From the NCBI GenBank assembly GCA_963710675.1, contig CAVQBE010000006.1, positions 19,635-83,634 of the forward strand: a stretch of 64,000 nt of DNA, written 5' to 3'. Origin of the DNA: JACCZX01 sp963710675. GTDB lineage: Bacteria > Pseudomonadota > Gammaproteobacteria > Burkholderiales > Burkholderiaceae_F. Under the pieces are notes generated by a model. It worked only from the letters and a program-made list of their open reading frames with translations. It was not told the origin of the DNA and did no database searches. Below, one piece after another: positions 1 through 7,833 of this stretch (positions are counted from its first letter, which is position 1; each line of letters starts with the position of its first letter). The translations under genes were made by a program, and so were the position numbers.

Positions 1-566
1 GTCGGCGGCGCCCTGTTCCACGCACGCGAAACGTGCTCGGCGAGCCGATAAAAAACGGCACCGATCGGACCGGGCAGTACGACAAACCAGAAGAAGACGC
101 CAAATACATGTCGTTGCGACAACAGCAGACCGTGTTCGATTGCCTGCCGCACTACTTCCGCCTGGTCGAGATCCGCCGCCGAATACGTCGGATCGCTTTG
201 CCGTTTCCATGCCGTTAGTTCGTTGCGGGCCGCGATCAGATCGCCGTTGGCCAGCGCGACTTGAATTTCTGTGCCGCGATGACTGAACTGCCGAAACCCT
301 AACGCAAAAAAGAGCACGCAGACATTGACGGCAAGGCCAAGCAGCCAATGGATCGATACGGCGATCGAGTAGATTGCGCCGACGACGAGTGAGAGCCCGA
401 CAACCACCAGCAGCCATGCGTAGACGCCATGCTGCCAGCGACCCGCATTCAGGTTCCGCTCCGCCCAAGCCGAGATTTGCCTCACACCGCCATAAACCGG
501 GTTCGCCGCCGGCAACGGACGCACTTGTTCAATCAGCAGCGTGATGACAAGGGATAGAAAGGACAT
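1..566 (-). CDS. CobD/CbiB family membrane protein, 3' end missing
   Basis: The reading frame starts at ATG 566 and is open to the window edge, so only the N-terminal 188 residues are present. The protein begins MSFLSLVITLLIEQVRPLP and has hydrophobic segments near residues 48-70 and 75-90 and another near 155-172. This start and layout match the CobD/CbiB-family proteins that lie downstream of the ribosomal trmD-rplS block in Burkholderiales. True CbiB makes adenosylcobinamide phosphate in the cobalamin pathway. These shorter relatives may or may not do so, and the catalytic C-terminal part is outside the window. It is the last gene seen of the minus-strand run that begins with rpsP. Confidence 0.75.
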   Translation of the reverse strand, partial: MSFLSLVITLLIEQVRPLPAANPVYGGVRQISAWAERNLNAGRWQHGVYAWLLVVVGLSLVVGAIYSIAVSIHWLLGLAVNVCVLFFALGFRQFSHRGTEIQVALANGDLIAARNELTAWKRQSDPTYSAADLDQAEVVRQAIEHGLLLSQRHVFGVFFWFVVLPGPIGAVFYRLAEHVSRAWNRAPP

Positions 567-625
567 GAGCGTTGTATTTTAAAGAGAGGCTGTTGCCGGC
601 GCGCGCGCCGGCTCCCCTGAGCTAA

Positions 626-1363
626 TCAAGTACGGAAGAACTGATACAGATTGCGCAGAATCGCGGCCGTTGCGCCCCAGATGAAGTAACGGCGACCTTC
701 AGCGGCACGCCGCGGTGTCGCGTAAGGCATTGCATAAAACGTTCGGGCCGTATCGCCCATTTGGAAGATTCTGCGCTCGTGGTTAATCGGGTCCATCAGA
801 AACGCCAGCGGGACCTCGAACACTTCGGACACCTCGAACGCATCGAGCACGGGTGTGAACGGCCGCTCGACCAGGCCAATCACGGGCGTGACCTTGTAGG
901 CAGTAGCAGTCAAATATTCGGGCAACGTACCGATGACATCGACGTCCGCGGGTGGCAGGCCAATTTCCTCGTGTGCTTCGCGTAACGCTGTCGCAATCGC
1001 GTCGGCGTCGCCCTTCTCCACACGTCCACCTGGAAAACTGATCTGCCCTGCGTGATCGTGCAAGTGCGCCGTACGTTCGGTTAGCAACACACAGGCGACA
1101 TCGGCGTGCACGACGATTGGGATCAGCACTGACGCGGGTCGTGGCGCCCGGTCCGGATACAGCATGCGCACATCGGTGCGCAATTCTGGTTGCCACGCAG
1201 GAGGCGCGGCGAAGCGCTGCCGGATCGCCGCCGCTCGTAGCTCGGTTGGACCAATGGCCGGACCACGCGCTTCAACCGCGGCGAACGCCGGGTCATGCGG
1301 AACCGACTCGGGCTCGAAGACCGGCGTTGTCGTTAACGGATCGACGTCGTTAGCGGGGGTCAT
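626..1363 (-). CDS. CoA pyrophosphatase (NudL-type NUDIX hydrolase)
   Basis: This 245-residue NUDIX protein is predicted to cleave coenzyme A into 3',5'-ADP and 4'-phosphopantetheine. The signature of the UPF0035/NudL subfamily is present around residues 95-145: LLTERTAHLHDHAGQISFPG is followed by GGRVEKGD and then the helix REAHEEIGL with the metal-binding glutamates. The spacing between GG and REAHEE is slightly longer than in a generic NUDIX box, as is usual in this subfamily. The N-terminal ~40 residues are proline-rich and poorly conserved, so an internal start cannot be excluded. It lies just past the rplS terminator, so it may have its own weak promoter. Confidence 0.85.
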   Translation of the reverse strand: MTPANDVDPLTTTPVFEPESVPHDPAFAAVEARGPAIGPTELRAAAIRQRFAAPPAWQPELRTDVRMLYPDRAPRPASVLIPIVVHADVACVLLTERTAHLHDHAGQISFPGGRVEKGDADAIATALREAHEEIGLPPADVDVIGTLPEYLTATAYKVTPVIGLVERPFTPVLDAFEVSEVFEVPLAFLMDPINHERRIFQMGDTARTFYAMPYATPRRAAEGRRYFIWGATAAILRNLYQFFRT

Positions 1364-1370
1364 TACAGCG

Positions 1371-1400
1371 AAAAAGCCGCCTTGCCGGGCACGGGGCGGC
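1371..1400 (-). terminator. Rho-independent terminator of the rpsP-rplS operon
   Basis: Read on the minus strand, a stem GCCGCC...GGCGGC with a 13-base loop is followed directly by five T. It sits between the rplS stop and the start of the NUDIX gene, the expected place for the end of the ribosomal transcript. Confidence 0.65.
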
Positions 1401-1422
1401 CTGTTTGACGACCGAGCGAAGG

Positions 1423-1851
1423 TCAGTCCGCCTTGGCGCGAGTCGCTTTGTCGGCAGCTGCATCAGCGGCCGTCTTGTCTGCCGCGCTCTTATGCTGCAG
1501 TTTTTCGCGAATGCGCGCAGATTTGCCCGAGCGGTCGCGTAGGTAATACAGCTTTGCGCGGCGTACGTCGCCGCGCCGCTTGACCTCAATCGAGGCGATC
1601 GTCGGCGAATAGAGCTGGAAAGTACGCTCTACTCCTTCGCCACTCGACACTTTGCGCACGACGAAAGACGAGTTGAGTCCGCGATTCCGGCGGCCTATCA
1701 CGACGCCCTCGTATGCCTGCACCCGCTTGCGTGTGCCTTCGACGACGTTCACGTTGACCACGACAGTGTCACCGGGCGCAAAGGCGGGTATTTCACGATT
1801 GGCGCTTACGCGCGCCAACTCTTCCTGTTCCAACTGCTGAATGACGTTCAC
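1423..1851 (-). CDS. rplS: 50S ribosomal protein L19
   Basis: Ribosomal protein L19 sits at the 30S-50S interface. The 142-residue product carries the family core FAPGDTVVVNVNVVEGTRKR followed by VQAYEGVVIGRRNRGLNSSF and the region TFQLYSPTIASIEVKRRGDV. The core ends near residue 118, and an extra alanine/lysine-rich tail (residues about 120-142) extends it beyond the usual ~115 residues. Such low-complexity tails on L19 are common in betaproteobacteria. It is the last gene of rpsP-rimM-trmD-rplS, followed by a hairpin terminator. Confidence 0.97.
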   Translation of the reverse strand: MNVIQQLEQEELARVSANREIPAFAPGDTVVVNVNVVEGTRKRVQAYEGVVIGRRNRGLNSSFVVRKVSSGEGVERTFQLYSPTIASIEVKRRGDVRRAKLYYLRDRSGKSARIREKLQHKSAADKTAADAAADKATRAKAD

Positions 1852-1917
1852 TTTATTCTCCTAAATCCATCATGCTGCGAGTCTGTTATTTTTTTCTCGC
1901 ATCAGAGGATGGCTGAT

Positions 1918-2679
1918 TCAACGATGCTCCAATTGCCTTTGATTCAACTGCTTCTCATCCAACTGCTTCTCATCAAGCGCGGTCAGTTGGCCTGCACTGC
2001 GAGCACGCTCGATCATATCGGGCCGCTGCTGCGCTGTTAACGCCAGCGCCTGGTGCCGGCGCCATTGCGCGATCTGCGCATGGTGTCCGGACAGCAGCAC
2101 CGGTGGAACTGCAATGCCACGCCAACTTTCAGGCCGCGTGTAATGCTGCGCGTCAAGCAAGCCCGCTGCGAACGACTCGTCCGCTGCCGAAGCCTCTTTC
2201 AGCGCACCAGGAAGCTGCCGGACTACCGCATCGATCAACGCCATCGCTGCAATCTCGCCGCCCGACAAGACAAAATCGCCGATCGAGATGACTTCGTCGA
2301 CGCAAACGTCTATGAATCTCTGATCGATTCCTTCATAGCGGCCACAAACCAGCGCCAGCGATTCACCCGCCTGCGCGTATTGCCGCGCGCGCGCGTCGGT
2401 TAGTCGGTCGCCATTTGGCGCAAGCGCGATTACCTTGGCACCGCCTCCGTCCTTCTTTACTGCCGCGAGCGCATCGGCCAGCGGCTGCGCCATCATCACC
2501 ATGCCGGGGCCCCCACCGAACGGGCGGTCATCGATGGTTCGATGCGCATCAGCGACAAATTCCCGCGGATTCCAAGTGCGAAGCGACCACAGCCCTTCAA
2601 CATGCGCGCGCTGCGTAATTCCGTGCTCGACAATTGCCGAGAACATCGACGGAAACAACGTAATCGCGTCAAACCGCAT
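1918..2679 (-). CDS. trmD: tRNA (guanine37-N1)-methyltransferase
   Basis: TrmD methylates G37 next to the anticodon, using S-adenosylmethionine, and prevents +1 frameshifting. Visible family features are the N-terminus MRFDAITLFPSMF, the PFGGGPGMVM segment, LALVCGRYEGIDQRF in the trefoil-knot SAM site, and EVISIGDFVLSGGE. I chose ATG 2679 because GGTGAG lies 7 bases upstream. A GTG at 2691 that overlaps the rimM stop is a longer alternative. The C-terminal tail holds a small tandem repeat (LDEKQLDEKQLNQRQLE) that is not part of the conserved fold. Confidence 0.95.
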   Translation of the reverse strand: MRFDAITLFPSMFSAIVEHGITQRAHVEGLWSLRTWNPREFVADAHRTIDDRPFGGGPGMVMMAQPLADALAAVKKDGGGAKVIALAPNGDRLTDARARQYAQAGESLALVCGRYEGIDQRFIDVCVDEVISIGDFVLSGGEIAAMALIDAVVRQLPGALKEASAADESFAAGLLDAQHYTRPESWRGIAVPPVLLSGHHAQIAQWRRHQALALTAQQRPDMIERARSAGQLTALDEKQLDEKQLNQRQLEHR

Positions 2680-2687
2680 CATCAAAC

Positions 2688-3209
2688 TCACCAGTCATTT
2701 TGCCAATCGACCTTGACGGTCCTGGCATTCGGTTCTATTGCCTCTACATACTGATCGACAAGTGGAATCAGCAGTGAGAGCCATGGCCGCCCGCCGGCGC
2801 ACCCTGCTCTACTTCCAGCCACTGCGTCGCCGTTCCACTGCGAATGCCGGTGACCTTGCCAAGGTCGACGCCTTGTCGATTCAGCACACGGTATCCAACC
2901 ATGTCGCCAAGGTAATGCTCGCCCTCCTGCAGAACCGGAAAATCACTTCGGGCCACTGCGATCACGCCGCCTTTCAGCGCATCGGCGTCTTCCTTGTTTT
3001 CACACCCGGCCCATTTAGCCAGTATCGACTCGGCGTGCCGCTTTACTGCCTGCAGTGTCAGCGGCTGCAGGACTCTTACCCAACAACCACCACTGCCGCA
3101 CCGCTTCGAGAACGCCACCGTCTGCGGCAAAGGGTGTAATCCGAACCCAGCCCTTCAATCCATAGGCGCCTCGGATGGAACCCAGCTCGATCAGGTCTCC
3201 TGGAGCCAC
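2688..3209 (-). CDS. rimM: 16S rRNA processing protein RimM, two frame breaks
   Basis: RimM helps assemble the head of the 30S subunit. The N-terminal barrel begins at GTG 3209 (LIELGSIRGAYGLKGWVRI). Around 3080 the frame changes, and the match continues as LQAVKRHAESILAKWAGCEN and YLGDMVGYRVLNRQGVDLG. Near 2785 it changes again, and the gene ends with LLIPLVDQYVEAIEP and the stop at 2690-2688, overlapping the start region of trmD. Each segment matches the family in order, in a conserved ribosomal operon, so the two breaks are probably indel errors in the sequence and not a real loss. Experimental resequencing would settle it. Confidence 0.85.
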
Positions 3210-3228
3210 GCCACCCCAGGCACTTTAA

Positions 3229-3516
3229 CTACGACGCGGCTTGCCCCTCGGCGGGCGCTGCGGGAGCAGTCGCAGCCGACGGATTGGCCTTGACCAGCCG
3301 CGCCACAGTTGGAGACATTCTGGCGCCAACCCCTGTCCAGTAGGACAATCGATCGGCGGCGATTCGAAACTTGGGCTCGGCTCCGGCCGCAACGGGGTTG
3401 TAAAAACCGACGCGCTCAATGAAGCGACCATCGCGCGGGTTTCGCGAATCGGTGGCAACAATGTTAAAAAACGGACGCTTCTTGGCGCCGCCGCGTGCAA
3501 GTCGAATAACGACCAT
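3229..3516 (-). CDS. rpsP: 30S ribosomal protein S16
   Basis: S16 is a small primary-binding protein of the 30S subunit. The 95-residue product starts MVVIRLARGGAKKRPFFNIV and continues DSRNPRDGRFIERVGFYNP, both diagnostic. ATG 3516 is preceded by AAGGAA at 7 bases. A longer open frame reaching 3702 has no family similarity upstream of this ATG, so I rejected it. The last ~15 residues are an alanine/proline tail. It is the first gene of the rpsP-rimM-trmD-rplS operon. Confidence 0.97.
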   Translation of the reverse strand: MVVIRLARGGAKKRPFFNIVATDSRNPRDGRFIERVGFYNPVAAGAEPKFRIAADRLSYWTGVGARMSPTVARLVKANPSAATAPAAPAEGQAAS

Positions 3517-3644
3517 AGGAATTCCTTGGTTTGCCGGTGGCGACGCGCTAAAGCAAGGCGGTGCCGCACAAAGCCCGCGATTGTATCCGGCCCGGGCAAT
3601 TTCAGGCAAGCCGGCTGCCAGCTTCGCCCTATGATCCGCGCCCA

Positions 3645-4055
3645 ATGAATCACTTTCGACACAAAGCGCTTGCTGCCCTGATCGCGTCGCTTGCAGGGGC
3701 ACTCGGGCTTAATCGGCTGTATCTTGGCCAGTCGTTCTGGTGGTTGCCGCTGGCTGTCACGCTGATCACGCTGCCGCTGATTATCGGCGTGCAGAATTGG
3801 TACCAGACGCCAGCATTCTTTGTCTTGATGGTGCCGGTAATCGCGGGGTTCATCCAGGCGCTTTTTATCGCGCTGATGCCGGACGAAAGCTTCGATGCGC
3901 GATTTAACGCAAACCACGCCAAGCGCAACCGCAGCGGTTGGGATGCAGTACTGGTCGCAGTGGCGACCCTGTTTGTAGGGGCCATCGTACTGATGACGAC
4001 GATCGCGCTGCTGACTCAAACGTACTTTGAATACGCGCTGAAAGTGCGCCCTTGA
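3645..4055 (+). CDS. Small membrane protein with a TM2-like N-terminus
   Basis: The 136-residue product has four hydrophobic stretches (about residues 8-24, 29-50, 57-76 and 103-128). The first helix pair contains ALIASLAGALGLNRLYLGQ, which resembles the G..G..RFYLG turn of TM2-domain proteins, whose role is unknown. ATG 3645 is the first start consistent with the hydrophobic N-terminus; the open frame upstream overlaps rpsP antisense and looks non-coding. The gene is divergent from rpsP and convergent with the radical SAM gene, ending one base before it. Function is not assigned. Confidence 0.7.
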   Translation: MNHFRHKALAALIASLAGALGLNRLYLGQSFWWLPLAVTLITLPLIIGVQNWYQTPAFFVLMVPVIAGFIQALFIALMPDESFDARFNANHAKRNRSGWDAVLVAVATLFVGAIVLMTTIALLTQTYFEYALKVRP

Positions 4056-5192
4056 TCAAAACAGATCAAGCTGCGGCGTTTCGCCGCGCGGCGCTTTGAA
4101 CAAGTCGTTTCGCAGCGGCTGAATTTCACGGTCGAGACCGAACTTTGCTGCGGCTTTGGCGAAGCGCTGCCGGATCAACGCGGCCCATGTGCCCTCGCCC
4201 GTCATTCGCTTTCCGAACTGCGAGTCGTAATTCTTGCCACCCCGCATCTCGCGCATCCGGTTCATCACGCGCTCCTTCCTGTCCGGGAAGTGCGCCTCGA
4301 GCCACTGCATGAACAACGGGGCGACTTCCCAAGGGAGCCTAAGCACTGTGTAGTGCGCCTGCCACGCGCCCGCTTCGGCCGCGGCCTGCAGCACGTGCTC
4401 GATTTCCGGCTCGTTGATGAATGGGATGATCGGCGCGACATTAACGCTGACCGGAATACCTGCATCTGCCAGCGCTCGCACGGTGCGTAATCTGCGCGTA
4501 GGACTTGCAGCGCGCGGTTCCAGGATGCGCGATAGCGAATGCTCGAGTGTCGTAATGCTGATGGTTGCCGCGACGACACCGTCGGCCGCGGCAGGAGCGA
4601 GCAAATCGATGTCGCGTTCTATCAGTGAAGACTTGGTGATCAGACCGAACGGGTGTCGCGTGCGAGTCAGTATTTCAACAACGCCGCGGGTCAGCTTCAG
4701 ATCGCGCTCGATCGGTTGATACGCGTCGGTGATAACGCCAAGAGCAATCACTTCGGCTTCGTAGCCGGCCGCCGCCAGCTCCCGCCGCAGAAGCTCGACG
4801 GCATTGCGTTTGGCCACCAGCTTGGTCTCAAAATCCAGACCTGGAGAAAGATTCAGGTAGCTGTGGGTAGGCCGCGCAAAACAATAGATGCATCCGTGCT
4901 CGCACCCGCGGTAGGGATTGATCGAGCGATCGAAGCCGATATCGGGCGACTCGTTGTAGGTGATCAGGCTCTTGGCGGTTTCGAGCGTCGTAGCTGTAGC
5001 AAGCGCAGGCAATGCTTCGTCGTCACATGAAAATCCCCCACCGTTGAGTCGCTCGGCCTCGGTTGCGTCTGCATCAGTCTCTCGCGCGACCGATTCGAAG
5101 CGGTGTGCAATGTTCGAGACCGCACCGCGTCCTTTGCGAACCCACGCTACGGGTACCTCAACGGGTCCCTCGGAATTTCTCTGCGGCATCAC
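4056..5192 (-). CDS. PA0069-family radical SAM protein
   Basis: The 378-residue protein has the radical SAM cluster motif C-x3-C-x2-C at Cys97, Cys101 and Cys104 (NPYRGCEHGCIYCFARPTH). The family is related to the Rv2578c/SPL-like radical SAM proteins; its substrate is unknown. A LexA-type operator lies 15 bases upstream of the start, which fits the reported membership of Pseudomonas aeruginosa PA0069 in the SOS regulon. A role in DNA damage response is therefore likely, but the reaction is not known. The following gene is convergent with no spacing. The start MMPQRN is the first in frame after the operator. Confidence 0.88.
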   Translation of the reverse strand: MMPQRNSEGPVEVPVAWVRKGRGAVSNIAHRFESVARETDADATEAERLNGGGFSCDDEALPALATATTLETAKSLITYNESPDIGFDRSINPYRGCEHGCIYCFARPTHSYLNLSPGLDFETKLVAKRNAVELLRRELAAAGYEAEVIALGVITDAYQPIERDLKLTRGVVEILTRTRHPFGLITKSSLIERDIDLLAPAAADGVVAATISITTLEHSLSRILEPRAASPTRRLRTVRALADAGIPVSVNVAPIIPFINEPEIEHVLQAAAEAGAWQAHYTVLRLPWEVAPLFMQWLEAHFPDRKERVMNRMREMRGGKNYDSQFGKRMTGEGTWAALIRQRFAKAAAKFGLDREIQPLRNDLFKAPRGETPQLDLF

Positions 5193-5206
5193 CGGACTTC
5201 TCCCAA

Positions 5207-5226
5207 TACTGTATATTTATACAGTA
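5207..5226. promoter_or_regulatory. LexA (SOS) box
   Basis: TACTGTATATTTATACAGTA is a 20-base near-palindrome. It differs by one base from the E. coli consensus TACTGTATATATATACAGTA and has the full CTGT-N8-ACAG core. It ends 15 bases before the radical SAM start, a position where bound LexA would block transcription initiation. Confidence 0.9.
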
Positions 5227-5252
5227 TCAGTAAGCCGATAGCTATCCCGCGC

Positions 5253-5852
5253 CTAGGATTTGTTGGGAGTGAAATCCTTCGCGAGCGAAGCCTGGACTTC
5301 AGGCGCGACTTCGTCCACCCGTACCGAATAGTTTGGATGATCGACGCCGAGCGCCACTGCAGAGCCTTGCTGGAAGTCGCGAATCATCGCCCGGTCGAAC
5401 TCGAAGCGAAGAAAATGAACTGACGAAGTCTTTTCGTCGTTCTCGCGCGGCAGATCCTCATCCGCGATGGCGTAGACCTTCGCAGAACCGTCCACTTCGA
5501 TATAGACGCGACTCTCGACGCCCTTTAGCCGCGCTAGCTCGATCTTGCGAATCTCAGGGTCTTCGTACTCGATCATCATCGTCGCCTTCAAGTTTGTTCC
5601 GTCGGGTATCAACGGAACGTAGGCGTCGAGTTCGTCCTGTATGCCGCGCTCGTCGAACGTCTTTTCGATGCGCAGCATTTCCTGAATCTGATAGCGAATC
5701 GTGAGCTCGTCCTCAAAGATCAACGTGACGTGCGAGCCGAGGCGCACGGTACGATTCTTCTTGTGCGCAATCACCTTGGCGCGAAACGCCTGTCGCTCGC
5801 GCGCGTAAGCCTCGAGGGTCAACAAACTATCGCGTGCGATGCGGCCCGGCAT
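5253..5852 (-). CDS. DUF3501 family protein
   Basis: The ~199-residue protein matches the DUF3501 family, which is regularly found beside rubrerythrin and a heterodisulfide-reductase-like Fe-S protein, as here. It has no signal peptide or membrane helix. Recognisable stretches are RLGSHVTLIFEDELTIRYQI, LDAYVPLIPDGTNLKATMMI and HFLRFEFDRAMIRDF. ATG 5852 (MPGRIARDS) was chosen because it falls 8 bases after the stop of the upstream gene, with AGGCAAG before it. No function is established; its neighbours suggest a part in peroxide or redox stress handling. Confidence 0.8.
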   Translation of the reverse strand: MPGRIARDSLLTLEAYARERQAFRAKVIAHKKNRTVRLGSHVTLIFEDELTIRYQIQEMLRIEKTFDERGIQDELDAYVPLIPDGTNLKATMMIEYEDPEIRKIELARLKGVESRVYIEVDGSAKVYAIADEDLPRENDEKTSSVHFLRFEFDRAMIRDFQQGSAVALGVDHPNYSVRVDEVAPEVQASLAKDFTPNKS

Positions 5853-5859
5853 GTCTTGC

Positions 5860-7210
5860 CTAAAGCCCGTAGGCAATTCGAATCAGCGTGATCGGATGAG
5901 CAACCACCGGCGCCTTGCCATCGAGCGCGTCTTTCGAAAATTGATCAATGCCCTGGGCGATATGGTGACCGGCAAGCTGGCAGTCGGAGCTGACATAGTC
6001 GGGCTTGACGCTCGCCATGTTCCTGAACACAGGCTTGCCAATCTTCATTGCCATTGCGTGAAACTGCTTGCGTGTTCCCCACACGCCCGAATGACCGGAG
6101 CAGCGCTCGACGGTGTTGACCGTCGTATCCGGTAGCGACTTCAACAGTTCTTCGGTTTTGCGCCCGACGTTCTGAACGCGGGCGTGACACGGCACGTGAT
6201 ACGAAACTGTGCCGAGCGGCTTGCTTGAAATCCGCTTTCAACAGCCCGTCGCGCTTGCGCGCCACCCAATATTCGAAAGGGTCCCACATGGCTTCCTTGA
6301 CAAGCTGAACGTCGGCATCGTCCGGAAACATCAGCGGCAGCTCCTGCTTGTACATCAGCGTGCACGACGGCACCGCGCTCACGATTGCGTACCCGTCGCG
6401 TGCCAGCCGGGCGAGAGGCGGAATGTTGAAGTTCTTCAGGCGCTCAACCGACTCGAGGTCGCCGATTTCCAGCTTCGGCATTCCGCAACACATTTCCTTC
6501 TCAACCACAACGTAGGGAATCTCGTTGTGATCGAGAATCGCAATCAAATCGTGTCCAATGCCCGGCTCGTTGTAATTGACATAGCAGGTCGAATAAATCG
6601 CGACCTTTCCGGGTGTCTTCGCACCGTCGCGCACGGCTGCCGAGAGGTTCGAGCGAGCGGAAGAGCGAAACTTCTTTGCCGCAAAGTCCGGGCGCCACGC
6701 GTTGCGGTCCACCCCCATTAATTTTTCCATCGCGGCGCGCGCCGGCGCGCTTTGATTTATCGCGTTTACGGTTTGCGTAACGATAGGAATTCCTGCAAAG
6801 CGGCCAACCTTATCGGTCGACGTCAAAAACTTGTCGCTGCTCGAGGCCCCATGCTTGCCGAAATGCACAGCCTTCGCGCGCAACATCGTGTGCGGAAAGT
6901 CGACGTTCCATGGATGCGGCGGAACGTACGGACACTTGCTCATGTAGCACATGTCGCACAGGTAACACTGATCAACGACGTCTTTGTATTTTTCCTTCGG
7001 GACACCGTCGAGCTCACCGGTTGGACCGTTGTCGATCAGATCGAACAGCGTCGGAAACGCGCCGCACAGGCTGACGCAACGCCGGCAGCCGTGGCAGATA
7101 TCGAAGATGCGCGTGAGCTCAGCGTCGAGCGCACGCTCGTCGTTGAACTCCGGAGTTTTCCACGCAAGCGGATGCCGCGTGGGCGCAAGAAGGCTGCCTT
7201 CTTTGGTCAC
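5860..7210 (-). CDS. Fe-S heterodisulfide-reductase/GlpC-like protein, one frame break
   Basis: The N-terminal half has two [4Fe-4S] cluster motifs, ICHGCRRCVSLCGAFP and CYLCDMCYMSKCPY. The C-terminal half has the two CCG-type domains, with VVEKEMCCGMPKLEIG and, after the break, SYHVPCHARVQN and VERCSGHSGVWGTRKQFH. GTG 7210 (VTKEGSLLAPTRHP) agrees best with relatives. Near 6218 the frame shifts by one base, but the family match resumes at once, so an indel error is likely. The gene lies between rubrerythrin and DUF3501 with short gaps, so the three are probably co-transcribed. It is likely an electron-transfer partner of rubrerythrin, which is an inference from context. Confidence 0.85.
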
Positions 7211-7266
7211 AAGGTTAGACCGCCGGTCCCTGCGGGTCCGGCAACACAAACGTCATTTGACAACCG

Positions 7267-7686
7267 TCAATCAACGATCGTGTCGAGCGTCTTCTGAAAT
7301 TTGTTCGCGTGCGAGCGTTCGGCCTTGGCAAGCGTCTCGAACCAGTCAGCGATCTCTTCGAATCCCTCGTCGCGCGCCGACTTGCTCATGCCCGGGTACA
7401 TGTCGGTGTACTCATGCGTTTCGCCAGCGATGGCTGCCTTCAAATTCGACTTGGTAGGGCCGATGGGAAGACCCGTCGCGGGGTCGCCAACAGCCTCGAG
7501 GTATTCGAGGTGGCCATGTGCATGGCCAGTCTCGCCCTCTGCGGTCGAGCGAAACACGGCAGCAACATCGTTATAACCCTCGACATCGGCCTTTGCTGCG
7601 AAGTACAAGTAGCGGCGATTCGCCTGCGATTCACCTGCAAACGCATCACGCAAATTTTGTTCGGTCTTTGAGCCTTTGAGTTGCAT
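7267..7686 (-). CDS. Rubrerythrin, short form without rubredoxin domain
   Basis: Rubrerythrins reduce hydrogen peroxide at a ferritin-like diiron centre. The 139-residue product carries the ligand helices FAGESQANRRYLYFA, FRSTAEGETGHAHGHLEYL, AIAGETHEYTDMYPGM and AKAERSHANKFQK. There is no C-terminal rubredoxin Cys4 domain, so electrons must come from another protein, possibly the adjacent Fe-S protein. It is the first gene of the rubrerythrin/Fe-S/DUF3501 set. The 147 bases upstream (7687-7833) are AT-richer than their surroundings and should hold the promoter, but I cannot identify -35/-10 boxes with confidence. Confidence 0.93.
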   Translation of the reverse strand: MQLKGSKTEQNLRDAFAGESQANRRYLYFAAKADVEGYNDVAAVFRSTAEGETGHAHGHLEYLEAVGDPATGLPIGPTKSNLKAAIAGETHEYTDMYPGMSKSARDEGFEEIADWFETLAKAERSHANKFQKTLDTIVD

Positions 7687-7833
7687 ACGAATCTCCTGAA
7701 TTCACTTTTACGACAACGACACGCTGCTACGCAAGATGGCGCAGCGCCGATAGCAATCTACGCGCGCACAATATTATTGAACAAATGAATTATTACTACG
7801 TAGCTCATAGCTATTCACTATGGCAGCGCCTGA

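Noticed and set aside
1918..1975. Short tandem repeat CAACTGCTTCTCAT-type at the trmD 3' end as a mobile-element footprint
   Set aside because: It is in frame and only repeats LDEKQL-like residues in the non-conserved TrmD tail; no target duplication or inverted repeat flanks it.
3225..4019. Long minus-strand open frame of 264 codons over rpsP and the TM2-like gene
   Set aside because: Composition is unlike a protein (very rich in Arg, Gln, His), with no domain, and it is antisense to a well-supported membrane protein gene.
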